Source of the DNA: CALAGB01 sp963713965
GTDB taxonomy: Bacteria > Chloroflexota > Chloroflexia > Thermomicrobiales > Thermomicrobiaceae
Reading direction: 5' to 3'
DNA: 64,000 nt
Assembly (NCBI GenBank): GCA_963713965.1
Contig: OY970217.1
Span: forward strand, 62,001 to 126,000
The position numbers and the translations under genes were made by a program. Of this stretch, positions 61,042 to 64,000 are shown piece after piece. The notes under the pieces are model-generated. The model was not told the DNA's origin, ran no database searches, and saw only the letters and a list, made by a program, of their open reading frames with translations. Each line of letters begins with the position of its first letter. The first letter of the stretch is position 1.

Positions 61042-62444
61042 GGGCGCCGCCAGACGCTCCCCGACGATGTGTCTTCCAAACGAACTCCCAGTTCTTCCAA
61101 CCGTGTGCGAATCGAGTCTGCCAGATCCCACTGCTTGCGGGATCGAAGCTCCTGGCGAACCTCGAGAAGCATGTCGACGAAGGGTTCAATGTCAACGCTG
61201 GCGTCACGTCGTGGTGCAGACAAAGTCAGCCCAAGCACGCCTGCCAGCCGCTTGAGCCGTGCCTGAGCGAACGAGACGGCCGCCGTCGGCGCTCCGGCAT
61301 CCTCTTCGCGGTTGATGGTTCGAGCCAATTCGAAGAGCGCGGAAAGCGCCACTGGGGTACTGAAGTCGTCGTCCATCCCCTCACGGAATTGTGTTTCCGC
61401 GCGCTCCGCCGCTTCGCTGAGGAGATGGTCCGGAGCGGACGCGGGAACGCTGTCAGTGTCGAAATCGCGCAGTGCGGACGCCATGCGCGCGAGACCGCGG
61501 CGAGCAGATTCCAACGTCTCGTCGTTGAAGACCAACGGGTTGCGGTAGTGGGAGTTCAGAACCAGGAATCGGAAGGCTTGCCCATCGCTGTTCTCGAGGA
61601 TCTGACGGATGCTCACCAGGTTCCCGACCGATTTGCTCATCTTCTCGCCGCCGAGCTGGAGCATGCCGTTGTGCACCCAGAAATTGGCCATCGGAGCGGC
61701 ATGTGTGAAGGCCTCTGATTGGGCGATCTCGTTCTCGTGATGAGGGAAAATCAGGTCAGACCCACCGCCATGTATGTCGATTCGTGCTCCCAGGAGGTGA
61801 TAAATCATGGCGCTGCACTCGATGTGCCACCCCGGTCTGCCGGGACCCCACGGGCTGTCCCAGGCCGGTTCACCTGGTTTCGCCGATTTCCAGAGGACGA
61901 AATCCATCGCGTCCTCTTTGTTCGGATCGACCTCGATACGAGCCCCTGGCAGCATCTGTTCCAGGTCCCGATGGCTCAGCTTGCCGTAACCTGGGAAGGA
62001 GTTGACCCGAAAAAAGACGTCGCCGTGTGCCGCCGGGTACGCGTTGCCGTCCTTGATCAATCCCTCGATCATGTTGATGATCGTGTCGACCTCTTGGGTC
62101 GCGCGCGGGTATGCGGTCGCGGGTAAAACGTTGAGCTCGGCGGTCTCGTCGTGCCACTCATCGATCAATCGTTGTGCCAGCGCCTCCGGCTCGATGCCCA
62201 GCGTTGCGGCGCGCTGAATCACTTTGTCATCGATGTCGGTGAAGTTCTGCACGTGCTCCACCTGGAAGCCCGAGTACTCCAGATAGCGGCGAATTACGTC
62301 GAAGACGATTGCCGACATGGCGTGACCGATATGGGCATCGGAATAGACAGTTGGACCGCAGACGTACATGCGGACGCGGCCCGGTTCAATTGTCTCGAAG
62401 TCTCGTTTCTCTCCAGTCAGCGTGTCGGAAAGTCGTAAAGGCAT
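61038..62444 (-). CDS. cysS: Cysteinyl-tRNA synthetase
   Basis: 468 residues. Class I features: RMYVCGPTVYSDAHIGHAMS (HIGH-type HIGH), FTDIDDKVIQRA, WHIECSAMIYHLLGARIDIHGGGSDLIFPHHENE (zinc Cys and His), GEKMSKSVGN (KMSKS). C-terminal anticodon and DALR-type helical parts follow. It overlaps rlmB. Confidence 0.96.
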   Translation of the reverse strand: MPLRLSDTLTGEKRDFETIEPGRVRMYVCGPTVYSDAHIGHAMSAIVFDVIRRYLEYSGFQVEHVQNFTDIDDKVIQRAATLGIEPEALAQRLIDEWHDETAELNVLPATAYPRATQEVDTIINMIEGLIKDGNAYPAAHGDVFFRVNSFPGYGKLSHRDLEQMLPGARIEVDPNKEDAMDFVLWKSAKPGEPAWDSPWGPGRPGWHIECSAMIYHLLGARIDIHGGGSDLIFPHHENEIAQSEAFTHAAPMANFWVHNGMLQLGGEKMSKSVGNLVSIRQILENSDGQAFRFLVLNSHYRNPLVFNDETLESARRGLARMASALRDFDTDSVPASAPDHLLSEAAERAETQFREGMDDDFSTPVALSALFELARTINREEDAGAPTAAVSFAQARLKRLAGVLGLTLSAPRRDASVDIEPFVDMLLEVRQELRSRKQWDLADSIRTRLEELGVRLEDTSSGSVWRRP

Positions 62445-62840
62445 TCAGCACTCCTCGTCGGCTGTTGTGACGGTCAGTTGGTCGTCAGTGTCGTTGGTAA
62501 CCGGGAGAGCCCTATGACGTACTAAATCTCGCCGCTGTCGTTCTTCTGACGACCGGCTGGAGTTTTCGTGACTGACCGTTGGATTTAATAGGGGGAGAGG
62601 ACGATTTGCGCCGGCGAATCGCAGCGCACCGATCACGTCGCCAGACCTGTCGGCACGTCTAGATCGCTGATCTCTTCGTGTTGAAAGGCGCACAACGAGC
62701 ATCCTGACTCCGGTCAAAACACGTCACAGGAACGTCAATCCCCGGTGATGCGTTCAGAGGGGACACCGATGGAACCGGCGCCCCCTTCAGACAGGAGCAG
62801 AACACCCGTTTATTCGACGCGGTGGTGGCGTCAATCTTGA
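62445..62840. other. Intergenic stretch, no gene seen
   Basis: The small open frames here have no coding character. A short inverted repeat GACGC-GGTGGTG-GCGTC lies at 62816-62832. I looked for T-box sequence upstream of cysS and found none. Confidence 0.4.
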
Positions 62841-63185
62841 TCACTTCGAGTCCGTTTTCGAGTCGGATGACGAACTGACAGTCTCCGACTTGGCTTCTGA
62901 TTTTGTTTCCGTCGCCGTTGCCGCCGACGCGTCGCTTGATGCGGTCGCGTCCGGCGTCGGTGAACTCTTCGCGCCGGTACTGCCGTTGCTGGTTCCGCTG
63001 CTATTGCTGTTACGGCTGTCGTTGATATAGAAGCCGGAGCCCTTAAAGATGATACCGGCGGGGTGGAAAACGCGACGCACCGTCTGACCGCACTCCGGGC
63101 ACGAGGCGATAGGGTCATCGCTAAATCTCTGTTTCGCCTCGAAACGGTGGCCGCACGATCCACACGCGTACTCGTAGATGGGCAT
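62841..63185 (-). CDS. FmdB-type zinc-ribbon protein
   Basis: 114 residues from ATG 63185 (MPIYEYACGSCGHRFEAKQRF). The zinc ribbon CGSCGH...CPECGQTVRRVFHPAGIIFKGSGFY is the FmdB/CxxC_CXXC_SSSS regulatory-protein family (PF09723). The rest is a low-complexity Ser/Thr/Ala/Lys tail. Function unknown; possibly a regulator, named for amidase expression. Confidence 0.88.
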   Translation of the reverse strand: MPIYEYACGSCGHRFEAKQRFSDDPIASCPECGQTVRRVFHPAGIIFKGSGFYINDSRNSNSSGTSNGSTGAKSSPTPDATASSDASAATATETKSEAKSETVSSSSDSKTDSK

Positions 63186-63279
63186 CCTGCCCAACCTCCT
63201 TGACTGGACAACCAAACTGTATCCGTTGAATTCTACGCGAACCGAACAAGTCGATCAACTCGGAGTCATCAAGCTTGAG

Positions 63280-64000
63280 CTAGATCGGCTCTAGTTGATC
63301 CCAGTTCGGCCCGACCGATTGCTCGACACCGAGCGGCACGCTGAGCTCGACGACATTTTCCATGATCTGCTTGACTATCTTCGCGAGAGACTCGACCTCC
63401 GACCGCGGCAGCTCAAACAGGAGTTCGTCGTGAACCTGCAGCAGCATGCGGCTTCGCAAATTGTTGTCTTCGAGCGTCTTGTGCACCTGTATCATTGCCA
63501 GCTTCATGATGTCGGCAGCAGAGCCCTGCAGCGGCATGTTGATTGCCATGCGCTCGGCGCCAAGGCGAACGTTAAAGTTCGAGGATGTGATCTCCGGCAG
63601 ATATCGCCGTCGTCCAAACATGCTCTGCACGTAGCCCTGACCGGCGGCCTCCTGCTTCGTTCGCTCCAGGAATTCGCGCACGCCGGGCAAGCGGGACATG
63701 TAACGATCGATGAACTGCTGCGCTTCCGCCCGGCTCATGCCCGTGTCCCGCGACAACCCGAACGCCTGCATGCCATACATGATGCCGAAGTTCACCGTTT
63801 TGGCCACTCGTCGCATGTCTGACGTCACGTCTCTGAGTTCAACGCCGAACACGTCCGCGGCGGTGGCGGAGTGGATATCCTGGCCTTCCCGAAACGCCTT
63901 CAGGAGCGTCTCGTCCTGGCTCATGTGGGCCATGAGACGGAGCTCGATCTGGCTGTAATCCGCGGAGAGGAAGACGGCCCCATCCTCCCACAGGCGTCGA
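63280..64000 (-). CDS. polA: DNA polymerase I, C-terminal part (runs off window)
   Basis: The window holds about 240 C-terminal residues; the 5' part lies beyond 64000. Motif A ADYSQIELRLMAHMS, motif B RRVAKTVNFGIMYGMQAFGLS, and motif C LLQVHDELLFELP of family A polymerases are intact. This is the polymerase catalytic domain. It shares the minus strand with the FmdB-type and cysS genes. Confidence 0.95.
   Translation of the reverse strand, partial: RRLWEDGAVFLSADYSQIELRLMAHMSQDETLLKAFREGQDIHSATAADVFGVELRDVTSDMRRVAKTVNFGIMYGMQAFGLSRDTGMSRAEAQQFIDRYMSRLPGVREFLERTKQEAAGQGYVQSMFGRRRYLPEITSSNFNVRLGAERMAINMPLQGSAADIMKLAMIQVHKTLEDNNLRSRMLLQVHDELLFELPRSEVESLAKIVKQIMENVVELSVPLGVEQSVGPNWDQLEPI

Noticed and set aside
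62445..62840. Possible T-box or small genes upstream of cysS
   Set aside because: No TGGTnCCGCG-type antiterminator and no coding pattern could be found.

Overview
The window looks like two different genomes joined at about 16.4 kb. Positions 1 to about 16,440 read as a Verrucomicrobia/Planctomycetes-type bacterium: every supported gene except one transposase remnant is on the minus strand, and the content is secreted proteins, RHS-core proteins, CotH, DUF1573, RCC1 repeats and REP-like intergenic palindromes, with visibly lower and patchy GC and at least eight single-base frameshifts. From about 16,468 to 64,000 the sequence is compact, GC-rich and free of frameshifts. It encodes core genes of a Chloroflexi, probably Thermomicrobia-like: T-box-controlled pheST, FhaA/FHA/PP2C, CdaA/YbbR, a DnaB/DnaD/DnaC set, an ANTAR regulator and hisZ-hisG-hisD. 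An assembly or binning chimera is the simplest reading; this cannot be proved from sequence alone.

Region 1 (1-16.4 kb). Following transcription from right to left: an AraC-HTH/RHS fusion with a full RHS C-terminal part, an RCC1-repeat protein, two tandem copies of an RHS-mini plus secreted-partner pair, then two tandem copies of a three-gene cassette (SirB1/transglutaminase-like protein, RHS-mini, lipoprotein). After an IS1595 remnant come a small membrane protein, a CotH-like kinase and a DUF1573 protein. Each RHS-mini has its own signal peptide, only the short RHS core (GRWLxRD, then 23 residues to the Asp of the xDxLG motif) and a C-terminal domain, which is shared by two of them and different in the others. 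This array is the most novel item in the window.

Region 2 (16.5-36.3 kb). An overlapping prmA-rsmE-DUF512-yggU operon is followed by a glycosyltransferase and a secreted clan-A glycoside hydrolase, two FHA proteins, a membrane protein, rpe, an lprG/p55-like lipoprotein-exporter pair, a PP2C phosphatase, an amidohydrolase-ruvA pair, the overlapping hisZ-hisG-hisD operon, and a PspC/LiaF-like envelope-stress operon ending in a bidirectional terminator.

Region 3 (36.4-51.5 kb). pheST has a T-box leader. Enolase and phosphoglycerate mutase converge; then come a YprB-like nuclease and an NAD-isocitrate/isopropylmalate dehydrogenase. The translation/transcription block is tRNA-Thr, tRNA-Tyr, tuf, rpmG, tRNA-Trp, secE, nusG, rplK, rplA, an L10 leader, rplJ, rplL and tRNA-Pro.

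Region 4 (51.6-64 kb). An ANTAR response regulator, ybbR/cdaA (c-di-AMP synthesis), a TPR protein, the dnaC-like loader, dnaD-like protein and dnaB, rplI, rlmB, cysS, an FmdB-type zinc ribbon, and the 3' end of polA running off the window.
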